Positions 31,789 to 40,718 of a stretch of 64,000 nt of DNA are shown here, one piece after another (positions within the stretch are counted from its first letter, which is position 1; each line of letters opens with the position of its first letter). Source of the stretch: JAPLST01 sp964397565. GTDB taxonomy: Bacteria > Auribacterota > UBA3054 > JAPLST01. The stretch covers positions 23,135 through 87,134 of the forward strand of contig CAYNJC010000018.1 in assembly GCA_964397565.1 (NCBI GenBank), read 5' to 3'. A program made the position numbers and the translations under genes. Below the pieces are notes generated by a model. It worked only from the letters and a program-made list of their open reading frames with translations. It was not told where the DNA came from and made no database searches.

Positions 31789-32802
31789 CTATTTCTTGTA
31801 GATCACGGTTGCGTTTTCGCGCAGCTTTTGGGCCCACTGCTGCAGCATTTGCTGGCGGCGGCCGAGATCAATGCCTTGCATGATCTCGAGCTTGACTTCA
31901 TCGAAGCCGGCGGTGCGCGCTGGTTTCTTGTCGGTGACGTAGAGCAGATGATAGCCGCGGTCGGTGGCCACCGTATCGGTGACGTTGCTGAGCGGGGCGG
32001 CAAAGACGGCGTCCAGGAACGGTTCGGGCAGCTCGGCTTGGTTGCGATCCAGCGCGCCGAGCAGGCCGCCGCGCGTGGCGCTGGGATCCTGCGAATATTT
32101 CTTGGCGGCCTCGGCAAAGGGCAGGCCTTGCTTGATCTCCTGACGAATCTCGCGCAGGCGGGCCAAGGTCTTGGCTATCGTGTCGGTCGTTGCATTGGGC
32201 GGCACCGTCAATTGAATATGGGCGACGGTGGCCTGCTCAGGAAAGGCAAAATCATCGCGATGCTCGTTATAATATTGCTGCGCTTCGGCCACCGTACTGG
32301 TGGTAAAGCTCATGTCACGCTGGACCATGGCCATGACTTTGAGTTGCAGGCGCAAGCCCTCGCGAAATTGGTCGTACGTCATATTGCTTTCTTCGAGCGC
32401 CTCGCGTAGTTGCCCCTCGCCATTGTATTCGTTGCTGATCAGCGACGCGATTTGCCGGTCAACCTGCACTTCGGCCACCTGCACGTTGGCGGTGGCCAGG
32501 ATATCGCGGACGAGCGCGTCCATGATGCGTTGCTCGATCAGTTTCCGGCGTTCTTGGTCAAGCTGGGCGGGGGTCACCGGCATGCCCATTTGCTGCTGCT
32601 GGGCCACGGCTTGCTGGATCAGCGTTTCAATCTGCCCGGCCACAACTTCCTTGCCGTTGACCAGCGCAATGACCGTGTTCGACGCCAGCGGACCGACGGC
32701 GCTGCCGCCGGCTTTGCTGGCGGGCTTGCAGCCCGTGCTCATCAGCGCCAGCGCGAGAACAGGGAGCAGATACAGGAGCGAAAGGAACGTGCGACAGTGC
32801 AT
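31789..32802 (-). CDS. parvulin-type peptidyl-prolyl isomerase lipoprotein (PrsA/SurA-like)
   Basis: A 337-residue lipoprotein: signal peptide with lipobox STGC (LALALMSTGCKPASK). A SurA/PrsA-type N-terminal chaperone helix region (about 40-180) precedes a parvulin domain (about 195-305; TVAHIQLTVP, FAEAAKKYSQDPSATRGGLLG, LSNVTDTVATDRGYHLLYV). It should act in the periplasm to fold exported or outer-membrane proteins. It is third in an operon with the secreted protein at 33155 and the small His-rich protein; its ATG overlaps the preceding stop (TAATG), with AGGA just before. Confidence 0.9.
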   Translation of the reverse strand: MHCRTFLSLLYLLPVLALALMSTGCKPASKAGGSAVGPLASNTVIALVNGKEVVAGQIETLIQQAVAQQQQMGMPVTPAQLDQERRKLIEQRIMDALVRDILATANVQVAEVQVDRQIASLISNEYNGEGQLREALEESNMTYDQFREGLRLQLKVMAMVQRDMSFTTSTVAEAQQYYNEHRDDFAFPEQATVAHIQLTVPPNATTDTIAKTLARLREIRQEIKQGLPFAEAAKKYSQDPSATRGGLLGALDRNQAELPEPFLDAVFAAPLSNVTDTVATDRGYHLLYVTDKKPARTAGFDEVKLEIMQGIDLGRRQQMLQQWAQKLRENATVIYKK

Positions 32803-33140
32803 TAGAGTCCTAGGGGTGGAAATGAAGCGGCCAAGGGCGCCGACAGGGGTGCCGGTGCGGCAAAGTCAGCAGTATGATCAGCGCCAGATGTGGCCGCCGG
32901 CGACGGCGCCACGTGATTGGGCGTAGTGGCGCCGGTTTCAGCGGCGTTAGCCGCGGGCAGCGGCGCCACGTCCATGCGGGCATGGCTGCGTTCGCGCTGC
33001 CATTCGCGGTCGGCGCAGTCATTGATGATGGCTTTGCAGGTGGCATCGTGGTCATGCCGCGGCGTGGCAGCATGTATGCGTTCGGCATGTTTGCGGGCGT
33101 GGCCGCGACTGCGGCGGCGGGTATGGCGAATGAGTTCCAT
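32802..33140 (-). CDS. small His/Ala/Pro-rich protein of unknown function
   Basis: A 112-residue protein beginning MELIRHTRRRSRGHARKH, with a basic His-rich N-terminal half and an Ala/Pro/Thr-rich C-terminal half. No domain is recognised. Support comes from position: its ATG lies 15 bp after the upstream stop and its TAA overlaps the parvulin ATG. The composition could also come from random GC-rich sequence, so expression is unproven. Confidence 0.45.
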   Translation of the reverse strand: MELIRHTRRRSRGHARKHAERIHAATPRHDHDATCKAIINDCADREWQRERSHARMDVAPLPAANAAETGATTPNHVAPSPAATSGADHTADFAAPAPLSAPLAASFPPLGL

Positions 33141-33154
33141 GGTGGCGCGGGCGT

Positions 33155-34477
33155 CTAGCGGGGCATGAATTGTTTGCGCAATTGCTCGATGCGTTTGCGT
33201 TCGGCATCTTTGTCCAGGACGACATTGATGGACGTGCGCACGGCGCGATCGTTGGGTTGCACGACGACCGGCTGCACGTCGGAAACCCATTCGCGCTGGC
33301 GCTGGACGGCTTGCAGCAGATAGCTGCCGGGCTGCACATTGGGGAAGACGAAGCGGCCCTCCTGGTAGTAGGTCGGCGCCTCGCGATAGATCAGCTTGCC
33401 GTTGGTGCGCGCATCTTTCATAATGACAATTGCATCCACATGCGTGCGCGGCAGGTCGTCAATCGTAATCATGCCGAACAAATGCCGGCGGTCGCGCTCG
33501 ATGCGGATGCGCGCGGTCTGGGTCGTCAGCGTGATCGGCACGTAATAAAAGCGATTCTCATCGAGCCGGCGGTCAATGAACATCTTGCGCCGTTCCAGCA
33601 CCAGCGTGTAGCGTTCGGGAGTCAAGCGCGCGATGCGGAAATAGCCGTTGCTCATGATGATCGCGCCGGCCTGCGCGCCCTGGGCGTTGACCAGCCGCAT
33701 GAACAGGCCATGTTGCGCCGGCTGGCCGTCAACGAACAACTGGCCAAAGACCGTGATCGGCATGCGGAACTGGACCCGCACCAGCAGCGCCTGGCCCGGC
33801 GTCATAAACAGGTTCGTGAAGAAAAATTGGTTCTCGATGGTCGCGGTCAGTGTGTAGGTGTTTGACTCGGTAATGTTGAACGCGAAATTGCCGCCGGGCG
33901 TGCTCTGCATGGTCTTGTAGGACGTGTCGTTAAACAGCACGACCTTGACATTGGCGACCGGGCGGCGATTATGATCCTTAATATTGCCGACGATCGTGCC
34001 GGGCCGGACGTAGGTGTTGAGCGGGGCTTCTTCGACCGGGATGACAATCTGCTCCGGTGTTGTGGTGGTGGCCAGGGCCGTGGCAACGGCGAGGGTGCCG
34101 GTGAACAAGTCGGCCGTGGACGTGAACACATCCACTTCGGCGGTGCTGTCAGTGACGCTCCCTTTGATTGCCTCTGTGACCACTTCTTTCAGGTCAACGG
34201 CGGTGTCGATCCCCACTTCCGGTTCGTCGCTTGGCTCGGCGGGTTGTTCCGCGCCCATGACGACCACATCACTGTTGGTAGCCAGCGGCACGGCCGTCGC
34301 GCGCCCACCGCGCGGTTGCAGCATGTCTGGCGCCAACACCGCCGCCGCTGTCGTGGTGGGCGCGGGCGCACCATCGTTCAGCAGGTTGGCCAGCATGGCA
34401 TCCGCTTCGGAGCTCTGCGCGTGCAGCGTCAGTGCCGCACACGCCATCACAAGCACGATCAAGCGCACGGTGTTCAT
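33155..34477 (-). CDS. secreted protein with carboxypeptidase-regulatory-like domain
   Basis: A 440-residue exported protein with signal peptide MNTVRLIVLVMACAALTLHAQ. A low-complexity Thr/Ala region (about 25-155) precedes beta-sandwich segments of the CarboxypepD_reg type (GTIVGNIKDHNRRPVANVKV, GNFAFNITESNTYTLT, GRFVFPNVQPGSYLLQA). Such domains act as protein-interaction or adhesion modules. The promoter (34487-34515) lies so close that the message should be leaderless. It heads the operon with the His-rich protein and the parvulin, which may fold it. Confidence 0.8.
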   Translation of the reverse strand: MNTVRLIVLVMACAALTLHAQSSEADAMLANLLNDGAPAPTTTAAAVLAPDMLQPRGGRATAVPLATNSDVVVMGAEQPAEPSDEPEVGIDTAVDLKEVVTEAIKGSVTDSTAEVDVFTSTADLFTGTLAVATALATTTTPEQIVIPVEEAPLNTYVRPGTIVGNIKDHNRRPVANVKVVLFNDTSYKTMQSTPGGNFAFNITESNTYTLTATIENQFFFTNLFMTPGQALLVRVQFRMPITVFGQLFVDGQPAQHGLFMRLVNAQGAQAGAIIMSNGYFRIARLTPERYTLVLERRKMFIDRRLDENRFYYVPITLTTQTARIRIERDRRHLFGMITIDDLPRTHVDAIVIMKDARTNGKLIYREAPTYYQEGRFVFPNVQPGSYLLQAVQRQREWVSDVQPVVVQPNDRAVRTSINVVLDKDAERKRIEQLRKQFMPR

Positions 34478-34486
34478 ATGGGCACT

Positions 34487-34515
34487 ATTTTACCTATTCC
34501 GGCGCAAAAACACAA
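34487..34515 (-). promoter_or_regulatory. promoter of the 34.5-kb minus-strand operon (near-leaderless)
   Basis: The minus strand has TTGTGT (34510-34515), 17 bp, TAAAAT (34487-34492). The -10 is only 9 bp from ATG 34477, giving a leader of about 0-3 nt. Confidence 0.6.
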
Positions 34516-34595
34516 GTGCGGCCCAGTTTCCTGGGTTCCGGCGACGCGCGTCGTTAGGTGTGCCTCCCTATGCGGTCACGCCCATGGCGGGGCGT

Positions 34596-34624
34596 TTGAC
34601 ATTTCGGCCCGGATCTGTCACAAT
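34596..34624 (+). promoter_or_regulatory. thiC promoter (near-leaderless)
   Basis: TTGACA (34596-34601), 17 bp, CACAAT (34619-34624). The -10 ends 8 bp before ATG 34633. This leaves no room for a TPP riboswitch, and none is seen upstream. Confidence 0.55.
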
Positions 34625-34632
34625 TTCTAACT

Positions 34633-35940
34633 ATGGTACAGGAGACACAGTTGACCCACGCGCGGCGCGGGACGATCACGCCGGCGATGCAGGCCGTGGC
34701 AGCGCGCGAGTGCCTTGCGCCCGAACTGGTGCGCGCGGAAGTTGCGCGCGGCCGGATGGTTATTCCCGCCAACCTGCGCCACACGGGGCTCGCGCCGATT
34801 GGCATCGGCATCAATGCGACCTGTAAAATCAATGCGAATATCGGCCGCTCACCGGCGCAGTCGGATGCCGGCTCTGAACTCGACAAATTGGCAGCCTGCA
34901 TCACCTACGGCGCGGATGCCGTCATGGATTTGAGCACGGGGCCGCAACTGGACGAGATTCGCCAGCGCATTCTCGCGGCCAGTCCCCTGCCGGTCGGCAC
35001 GGTGCCGATATATCAGGCGGTCAATGACGTGTGCGACGTGGTCGCGTTGCAGGCCGCCGATTATGTGCGCGTCATTCGCGCGCAGGCCGAGCAAGGGGTG
35101 GATTTTATGACCGTGCATTGCGGCTTGCTGCGGCGGATGCTGCCGATGGCGTGCCGGCGCGCGCTGGGCATCGTCAGTCGCGGCGGGTCGCTGATGGCGC
35201 GCTGGATGGTGGAACACAACGCGGAAAATCCCTTGTACACCCAGTTTGACGACGTCCTGGCAATTTGCCGCGCACATGATGTCACGTTGAGCCTGGGCGA
35301 TGGCTTGCGCCCGGGCTGCCTGGCGGATGCCAGCGATGCTGCCCAATTCGCCGAATTGGATGTGATGGGCGAACTGACCCAGCGCTGCTGGGACGCCGGC
35401 GTGCAGGTGATGATCGAAGGTCCCGGCCATGTGCCGTTTGACCAAATCGCCATGAATGTCGAACGTCAGATGGCGGTGTGCCAGGAAGCGCCGTTTTATG
35501 TGCTGGGCCCGATTGTGTGCGACATCGCCCCGGGCTACGATCATATCACGTCCGCCATCGGCGCGACGGCGGCGGCTACCGCGGGCGCGGCGTTCCTGTG
35601 CTACGTGACGCCCAAGGAGCATCTGGGCTTGCCGGACATCGAGGATGTGCGTACCGGCATTATTGCCTACAAAATTGCCGCGCATGCCGCCGACATCGCG
35701 CGCAAACGGCCTGGCGCGCGCAGCCGCGATGATGCCATGGCCGCCGCGCGCAAAGCATTTGATTGGGAAGGCCAGTTCGCGTTGGCGCTCGATCCGGCAC
35801 GCGCCCGCGAGTATTTCGATGCGCGCAACAGCGGCCATGCCGGCAACGAACAACATTTTTGTTCGATGTGCGGCGAACAATTCTGCGCCGTGCGCACCAG
35901 TGCATTAGTGGCCGAATCCCTCGCACGCCTGCCGCAATGA
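34633..35940 (+). CDS. thiC: phosphomethylpyrimidine synthase
   Basis: A 435-residue ThiC. This radical-SAM enzyme converts aminoimidazole ribotide to HMP phosphate for thiamine. The radical [4Fe-4S] motif CSMCGEQFC near the C-terminus and the conserved blocks IGIGINATCKINANIG, DAVMDLSTG, and EGPGHVPFDQI are all present. The length fits the short ThiC form without the extended N-terminal region of enterobacterial enzymes. It starts an operon that runs directly into pyruvate kinase (ATGA overlap). No thiamine riboswitch is present. Confidence 0.96.
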   Translation: MVQETQLTHARRGTITPAMQAVAARECLAPELVRAEVARGRMVIPANLRHTGLAPIGIGINATCKINANIGRSPAQSDAGSELDKLAACITYGADAVMDLSTGPQLDEIRQRILAASPLPVGTVPIYQAVNDVCDVVALQAADYVRVIRAQAEQGVDFMTVHCGLLRRMLPMACRRALGIVSRGGSLMARWMVEHNAENPLYTQFDDVLAICRAHDVTLSLGDGLRPGCLADASDAAQFAELDVMGELTQRCWDAGVQVMIEGPGHVPFDQIAMNVERQMAVCQEAPFYVLGPIVCDIAPGYDHITSAIGATAAATAGAAFLCYVTPKEHLGLPDIEDVRTGIIAYKIAAHAADIARKRPGARSRDDAMAAARKAFDWEGQFALALDPARAREYFDARNSGHAGNEQHFCSMCGEQFCAVRTSALVAESLARLPQ

Positions 35941-37430
35941 CCCGCACGCTGCCCCAGTACTTCCGCAGCGCACCCCAGCACCGCCGCGCCACGATTGTCT
36001 GCACAATCGGGCCAAGCTCGTCCTCACCCAAGGTGCTGTTGGCCTTGGCGCAGGCGGGCATGGACGTTGTGCGCCTCAACTTTTCGCACGGCGATTACAC
36101 CCAGAAGGACGCGATCATCAGCCACGTGCGCGCGATCGAACGCAAAGTAGGGCGGCCGCTGGCCATTCTGCAGGATCTCCAAGGGCCCAAGCTGCGCGTA
36201 GGCGAGATGATGGGCGGCAAACCGGCCCTGCTGGAGCCCGGCCACACGATCACAATCACGACCGCCCCCTGCTTGGGCACGTCCCAGCGCATTTCGGTCA
36301 ACTATGCCAAGCTGCCGGGCGAGGTCAAGCCGGGTGACCCGATTCTGATCGCCGATGGCACGATTGCGTTGCGGGTGCTGGAAGTGCGGCAGGACAGTGT
36401 GCAATGCGAGGTGGTGCATGGCGGACTGTTGTTGCCGCGTAAGGGCGTTAATCTGCCGGGCGTGATGCTCTCCATTCCGGCGCTGACCAGCAAAGATGTG
36501 CGCGATGTGCGCTACGGCGTGGAGCGTGGCGTGGACTGGGTCGCGTTGTCGTTTGTGCGCGATGCGCGCGACATTGTGCAGTTGCAGCGCATGATCGCCC
36601 GCGACTACGCACGACTACGACCGGCGCCCGCACACCTGCCCCCGCGCGTGATCGCGAAAATTGAAAAACCCGAGGCGGTCGCGCAGCTGCCGGCCATCAT
36701 TGCGGTGGCCGACGGCGTCATGGTCGCGCGCGGCGATCTGGGCGTGGAGCTGCGGCCGGAGACGGTACCGGTCGTGCAAAAAGAAATGATCCGCCTGGCC
36801 AATGCGGCGGGCAAGCCGGTGATCACCGCCACCCAAATGCTGGAAACCATGATCCATAGTCCGGTGGCCACCCGGGCGGAAACAAGCGATGTGGCCAACG
36901 CCGTTTTTGACGGCACCGACGCGCTGATGCTGTCGGGTGAAACGGCGGCGGGCGACAATCCGGTCGCAGCCGTGCAGGTGATGGCCCGCATCGTGGCGAG
37001 CGTGGAAGCCAGCGCTTTGTACGTGCCGCGGCCGCGCACCGGCGCCGCCTGCACCAGCGACGGGATCGCGCAGGCAGCCGTGCAGGTGGCGCGCGACATC
37101 AATGCGGCGTGCATTGCCGTGTTCACTCACTCGGGCACCACCGCCGTGCACTTGGTGCATTACCGGCCGATGATGCCCGTCATCGCGTTGTGTACTACTG
37201 CGGCGATTGCGCGGCCGCTGATGCTGTACTGGAACTTGAAGACCTTCACGGTTCCGCAGTGTGCCTCGCGCACGCGCCAGTTGCACGTGGCGGAGCGCAT
37301 GGTGCGCACGCTGGGTGTGGCCAGGCCAGGCCAAGCTTACGTCGTGGTGTCCGGCTCGAGCTTTCAGTCGGGCGGGACCAACTGGGTGGAAGTGCGCACC
37401 TGCGGCGTGACGCCGGATGAGAGGAAGTAG
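35937..37430 (+). CDS. pyk: pyruvate kinase
   Basis: A 497-residue pyruvate kinase, making ATP and pyruvate from PEP. Typical blocks are RRATIVCTIGPSSSSP at the N-terminus, MDVVRLNFSHGDY, the active-site region PPRVIAKIEKPEAV, MVARGDLGVEL and TATQMLETMIHSPVATRAETSDVANA, with MLSGETAAGD. The start at 35937 follows from the 4-bp overlap with the thiC stop. The C-terminal allosteric domain is complete. Position after thiC and before hisH is unusual. Confidence 0.96.
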   Translation: MTRTLPQYFRSAPQHRRATIVCTIGPSSSSPKVLLALAQAGMDVVRLNFSHGDYTQKDAIISHVRAIERKVGRPLAILQDLQGPKLRVGEMMGGKPALLEPGHTITITTAPCLGTSQRISVNYAKLPGEVKPGDPILIADGTIALRVLEVRQDSVQCEVVHGGLLLPRKGVNLPGVMLSIPALTSKDVRDVRYGVERGVDWVALSFVRDARDIVQLQRMIARDYARLRPAPAHLPPRVIAKIEKPEAVAQLPAIIAVADGVMVARGDLGVELRPETVPVVQKEMIRLANAAGKPVITATQMLETMIHSPVATRAETSDVANAVFDGTDALMLSGETAAGDNPVAAVQVMARIVASVEASALYVPRPRTGAACTSDGIAQAAVQVARDINAACIAVFTHSGTTAVHLVHYRPMMPVIALCTTAAIARPLMLYWNLKTFTVPQCASRTRQLHVAERMVRTLGVARPGQAYVVVSGSSFQSGGTNWVEVRTCGVTPDERK

Positions 37431-37431
37431 C

Positions 37432-38070
37432 ATGCGCGTGCGCCTGGCATTGCTGAATTACGGCATGGGCAATTTGCACAGCGTGCGCAAAGCGCTCGAA
37501 CAGGTCGGCGCGCAGGTGTGCGACGTTGCCGCCGGCGCCGCCTGGGGCACCGTGGACGGTGTGGTGTTGCCGGGCGTCGGCCATTTCGGCGACGGCATGC
37601 GCGAACTGCACGCCCGTGGGCTGGCCGCGCCGCTCCACGCATGGGTCGCGGCGGATCGGCCGTTGCTGGGTATTTGCCTGGGCCAGCAACTGCTGATGGA
37701 GCACAGCGAAGAAGCGCCGGACGTTGCCGGCTTGGGCAGTTGCCGCGGCCGGGTCGTGCGGTTTCAGCCGCAGGATGCAACTTTGAAAGTGCCGCACATG
37801 GGCTGGAACACGTTCGAGGCACGGCCGAAATGCCCGCTCTGCCGCGGGATTGCACCCGCCAGTCAGGTCTACTTCGTACACTCGTACTATGTCGTGCCAG
37901 ACGATCCGGCCTGCATCGGTGCGACCACGACGTATGCCGTGCCGTTCTGCTCGCTGCTCTGGCGCGGCAATCTGTTTGCCAGCCAGTTTCACCCGGAAAA
38001 AAGCCAGGCGGTGGGCCTGGCCATGTTGCGTAACTTTGTCGAGGTGGTATGGAACTGCTCCCGGCAATAG
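37432..38070 (+). CDS. hisH: imidazole glycerol phosphate synthase, glutaminase subunit
   Basis: A 212-residue class I glutamine amidotransferase. Catalytic Cys82 lies in LLGICLGQQLL, and His187/Glu189 in QFHPEKS. NYGMGNLHSVRKALE at the N-terminus is the HisH signature. It supplies ammonia to HisF for histidine synthesis. It begins right after pyk and overlaps hisA by 22 bp. Its partner hisF is not adjacent. Confidence 0.95.
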   Translation: MRVRLALLNYGMGNLHSVRKALEQVGAQVCDVAAGAAWGTVDGVVLPGVGHFGDGMRELHARGLAAPLHAWVAADRPLLGICLGQQLLMEHSEEAPDVAGLGSCRGRVVRFQPQDATLKVPHMGWNTFEARPKCPLCRGIAPASQVYFVHSYYVVPDDPACIGATTTYAVPFCSLLWRGNLFASQFHPEKSQAVGLAMLRNFVEVVWNCSRQ

Positions 38071-38819
38071 ATCTGCGCGACGGCAAATGTGTGCGCCTGG
38101 AACAAGGCGACGCAGCCCGCCAGACGGTGTACAGCGACGATCCCTGCGCCGTCGCACGGCAGTTTGCCGCCGCCGGCGCAACGTGGCTGCACATCGTTGA
38201 TTTGGACGGCGCGTTCTCGGGCACGCGCCGGCACACCCAGGTCGTCCGCGCAATCGTCGCCGCGACCGGCTTGCAGGTCGAGTTGGGCGGCGGCGTGCGC
38301 ACGCTCGACGACATCGCTGCGTGTCGCGCGGCCGGCGCGCGCCGCGTCGTCCTCGGCACCAGTGCGCACGACCATCCGGCGTTCGTGCGCGCCGCCGTGC
38401 AGCAGTTTGGAGATGCAATCGCAGTTGGCATTGACGCGCGCGGCGGGCTGGTTGCCGTGCGCGGCTGGACTGCGCCGACGCAGACGCCGGTACTCGACTT
38501 CGCCCGCGCCATCGTGGCGCTCGGCGTGGCTACCCTTATTTATACTGATATCGCAACGGACGGCATGCTGGCAGGACCAGATTTCGCTACCGTGCAGGCT
38601 TTGCTCGCCACGCTCGACGCTACCATCATTGCGTCCGGCGGGGTGGCCTCCCTCGAGCACCTTGATGCCTTGACGCGGCTGAGCCCGCGCGCCCCTGACG
38701 GCTGCATCATCGGCAAAGCCCTGTACCACGGAGCCCTTGACCTGCGCGCCGCACTTGCACTCACACGCGCCCGGGCCAACCGCCCGATTGCGCCGTCGTT
38801 GGGAGACGACTGCTCATGA
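38049..38819 (+). CDS. hisA: ProFAR isomerase (HisA)
   Basis: A 256-residue (beta/alpha)8 protein. Typical HisA elements are LLPAIDLRDGKCVRL with the catalytic Asp, WLHIVDLDGAF, LQVELGGGVRTLDD and TLIYTDIATDGMLAGPD with the second catalytic Asp. It isomerises ProFAR in histidine synthesis. HisF signatures are absent, so this is not a mislabelled hisF. Its end overlaps the acetyltransferase start (ATGA). Confidence 0.95.
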   Translation: MELLPAIDLRDGKCVRLEQGDAARQTVYSDDPCAVARQFAAAGATWLHIVDLDGAFSGTRRHTQVVRAIVAATGLQVELGGGVRTLDDIAACRAAGARRVVLGTSAHDHPAFVRAAVQQFGDAIAVGIDARGGLVAVRGWTAPTQTPVLDFARAIVALGVATLIYTDIATDGMLAGPDFATVQALLATLDATIIASGGVASLEHLDALTRLSPRAPDGCIIGKALYHGALDLRAALALTRARANRPIAPSLGDDCS

Positions 38820-39460
38820 TGATTCAAAAAATGTTTGCTGACTATGCGCGCCTCTTTACCATCACCAAAGGACCAAAGCTTTTCAAAATCGTCACGGTTC
38901 TGTTCGTGCCCTCCTTGCACATCATGCTGGTGCACCGGATTGGCTACGCCATCACGCGCTTGTGGCTGCCCTTCCGCTGGCCGCTGCTGGTGCCGTACGC
39001 CTTCCTGCAGGGGCTGGTGCACCTGGCCTACAATGTCTCCGTGCCCGCGCGCGCGACGATTGGCGGCGGCTGTGTCCTCTTGCATCCCTGCGGCACGGTC
39101 ATTCATCCCGGCGTGCGCATCGGCCGCAATGTCACGTTGGGCTGCCAGGTGGTGCTGGACATCGCCGATCTAAAAGATGTGCGGGTGCCGGAGATCGGCG
39201 ACGAAGTCGTCATTTTTGCCGGCGCGAAGGTGCTCGGACCGGCGCACGTCTTTCATCACGCCGTGGTGGGCGCCAACGCGGTGGTCTGCAGCGATGTGCC
39301 GGCCTACGGCGAAGTCGGCGGTGTGCCGGCGCGCGTCTTGCGCGTGAATCAGCCGCAGCAGCAGCAACGTCGGCGCCACCAGCGCTTCCAGCGCCGGCCG
39401 CGCAACGACAGTAATGTGCGGGTCTACAGTGACAAACGTGAAGGTGTCATCCACGTCTGA
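38816..39460 (+). CDS. serine O-acetyltransferase-like hexapeptide-repeat transferase
   Basis: A 214-residue protein. The N-terminal third has hydrophobic helices (FKIVTVLFVPSLHIML), followed by left-handed beta-helix hexapeptides (ARATIGGGCVLLHPCGTVIH, GVRIGRNVTLGCQVV, VPEIGDEVVIFAGAKVLG, HHAVVGANAVV). This resembles short CysE or colanic-acid-type acetyltransferases. The last 35 residues (QQQQRRRHQRFQRRPRN) are a basic extension overlapping the next gene. Serine or sugar acetylation are both possible; the flanking GT4 favours a polysaccharide role. Confidence 0.78.
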   Translation: MMIQKMFADYARLFTITKGPKLFKIVTVLFVPSLHIMLVHRIGYAITRLWLPFRWPLLVPYAFLQGLVHLAYNVSVPARATIGGGCVLLHPCGTVIHPGVRIGRNVTLGCQVVLDIADLKDVRVPEIGDEVVIFAGAKVLGPAHVFHHAVVGANAVVCSDVPAYGEVGGVPARVLRVNQPQQQQRRRHQRFQRRPRNDSNVRVYSDKREGVIHV

Positions 39461-40607
39461 CCTGGCGATTCCGGTCTTGCACGTCTGCACGGTCGGCATC
39501 ACCGCGCGCGCGTTCTTGCTGCCGATTTTGCAGCGCATGCGCGCGGATGGGTATGCCGTCTGGCTGGCGTGTTCGGACGATGCTGACGCGCGCGCGGCCG
39601 CCCGCCACGGCATTTCGTTTTTCCCGGTGCACATCAGTCGCAACATCAGCCCGTGGGATCTGCTGGCCGTCCTGCGTTTGTATCGCTTCATGCGCCGCAT
39701 GCGCTTTGTCATCGTCAATACGCATACCTCGAAGGGCGGCTTTGTCGGCCGCCTGGCGGCCTGGCTGGCGCGCGTGCCCTGCATCATTTACACCGCCCAC
39801 GGCTACACCGTGCATGCCGCCCAGCCGCGCCTGGTGCAGGCCTTCTATCGCCTGCTCGACAATTGGATCGGCCGGCGCACGTCCCTGTTCATTAGCGTCA
39901 CCGAACGCGTCAAAGACGCCATCATCGAGCTGGGCAGTGCGCGCGCCGATAACAGCATCTGCATTTATAACGGTATTGACTTCGCGCGCTTCACGCCCGC
40001 CGCACTTGACCCGCAGCACGTTGCCGCGCGCCGCCAACAATGGGATGTGGACGGCAACACCGTCGTCATCGGCTGTGCCTCGCGGTTGGTGCCCGACAAA
40101 GGTCTTGATCTGCTGCTGGATGCCTTCGCGCAGGTGCTGCCGACCGCGCCCGATGCCATCCTGGTTATCGCCGGCGAAGGCCCGCTGCGTGCGCTCTTAC
40201 AGCAACAGGCCGAGGCGCGCGGCATCAGCGCCCGTGTCCGTTTTCTTGGCTGGCAAGACGACATGCCCGAGCTGATGGCGTGCTTCGACTTGTTCTGCCT
40301 GCCCACCCTGCGCGAGGGCTTTGGTTATGTCTTTCTCGAAGCGCAGGCGATGGGCGTGCCGGTCGTCGCCACGGCCATCGAACCCCTCACGGAAACCATG
40401 ACGCACGGCGAAACCGCCCTGCTGGTCGCGCCGCATGACACCGTTCAACTAGCCCAGGCCCTGACGCGTTTAGTGCAAAATTCTACCGAACGCCGCCGGC
40501 TCGGCATGAACGGTGCCGTGCGTGTGCGCCAACTCTTCGACCAGCGCCGCCAGCTCGAGCAGTTGGCCGCGGTTTACCGCCAGTGCGTAAAGAGCGCTGA
40601 ACGGTGA
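39414..40607 (+). CDS. glycosyltransferase family 4
   Basis: A 397-residue GT-B enzyme. The N-terminal half carries VLHVCTVGITARAFLLP and NTHTSKGGFVGRLAAWLA; the C-terminal half has the donor-binding region CASRLVPDKGLDLLLDAF, RVRFLGWQDDMPEL and LPTLREGFGYVFLEAQAMGVPVVA with the EX7E motif. Similar proteins add the first sugars of capsule or exopolysaccharide units. The ATG at 39414 overlaps the acetyltransferase by 47 bp; a downstream GTG is possible. Donor and acceptor are unknown. Confidence 0.9.
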   Translation: MCGSTVTNVKVSSTSDLAIPVLHVCTVGITARAFLLPILQRMRADGYAVWLACSDDADARAAARHGISFFPVHISRNISPWDLLAVLRLYRFMRRMRFVIVNTHTSKGGFVGRLAAWLARVPCIIYTAHGYTVHAAQPRLVQAFYRLLDNWIGRRTSLFISVTERVKDAIIELGSARADNSICIYNGIDFARFTPAALDPQHVAARRQQWDVDGNTVVIGCASRLVPDKGLDLLLDAFAQVLPTAPDAILVIAGEGPLRALLQQQAEARGISARVRFLGWQDDMPELMACFDLFCLPTLREGFGYVFLEAQAMGVPVVATAIEPLTETMTHGETALLVAPHDTVQLAQALTRLVQNSTERRRLGMNGAVRVRQLFDQRRQLEQLAAVYRQCVKSAER

Positions 40608-40615
40608 ACTATCCA

Positions 40616-40712
40616 CGCAAAAGTAAAAATGCGGATTCCGCGCTGACTTCATTGTTCAGCGTTCCGACTTCATACTTCTCTCCTGAACCCTGAACCCTGA
40701 ACCCTGGAACCC
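40616..40712 (+). repeat. dispersed repeat with CCCTGAA heptads (left copy)
   Basis: 40616-40681 matches, inverted, the segment 63851-63908 (shared GCAAAAGTAAAAA, GCGCTGACTTCA, GCGTTCCGACTTCAT and CTTCTC). It is followed by three to four CCCTGAA units. The 111-bp gap between GT4 and the oxidoreductase consists almost entirely of this. Confidence 0.7.
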
Positions 40713-40718
40713 AAGAAA

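Noticed and set aside
34500..34632. TPP riboswitch upstream of thiC
   Set aside because: None of the conserved THI-box pieces (CTGAGA, ACCTGATCTGG-like, GCGTAGGGAA-like) are present, and the promoter leaves almost no leader.
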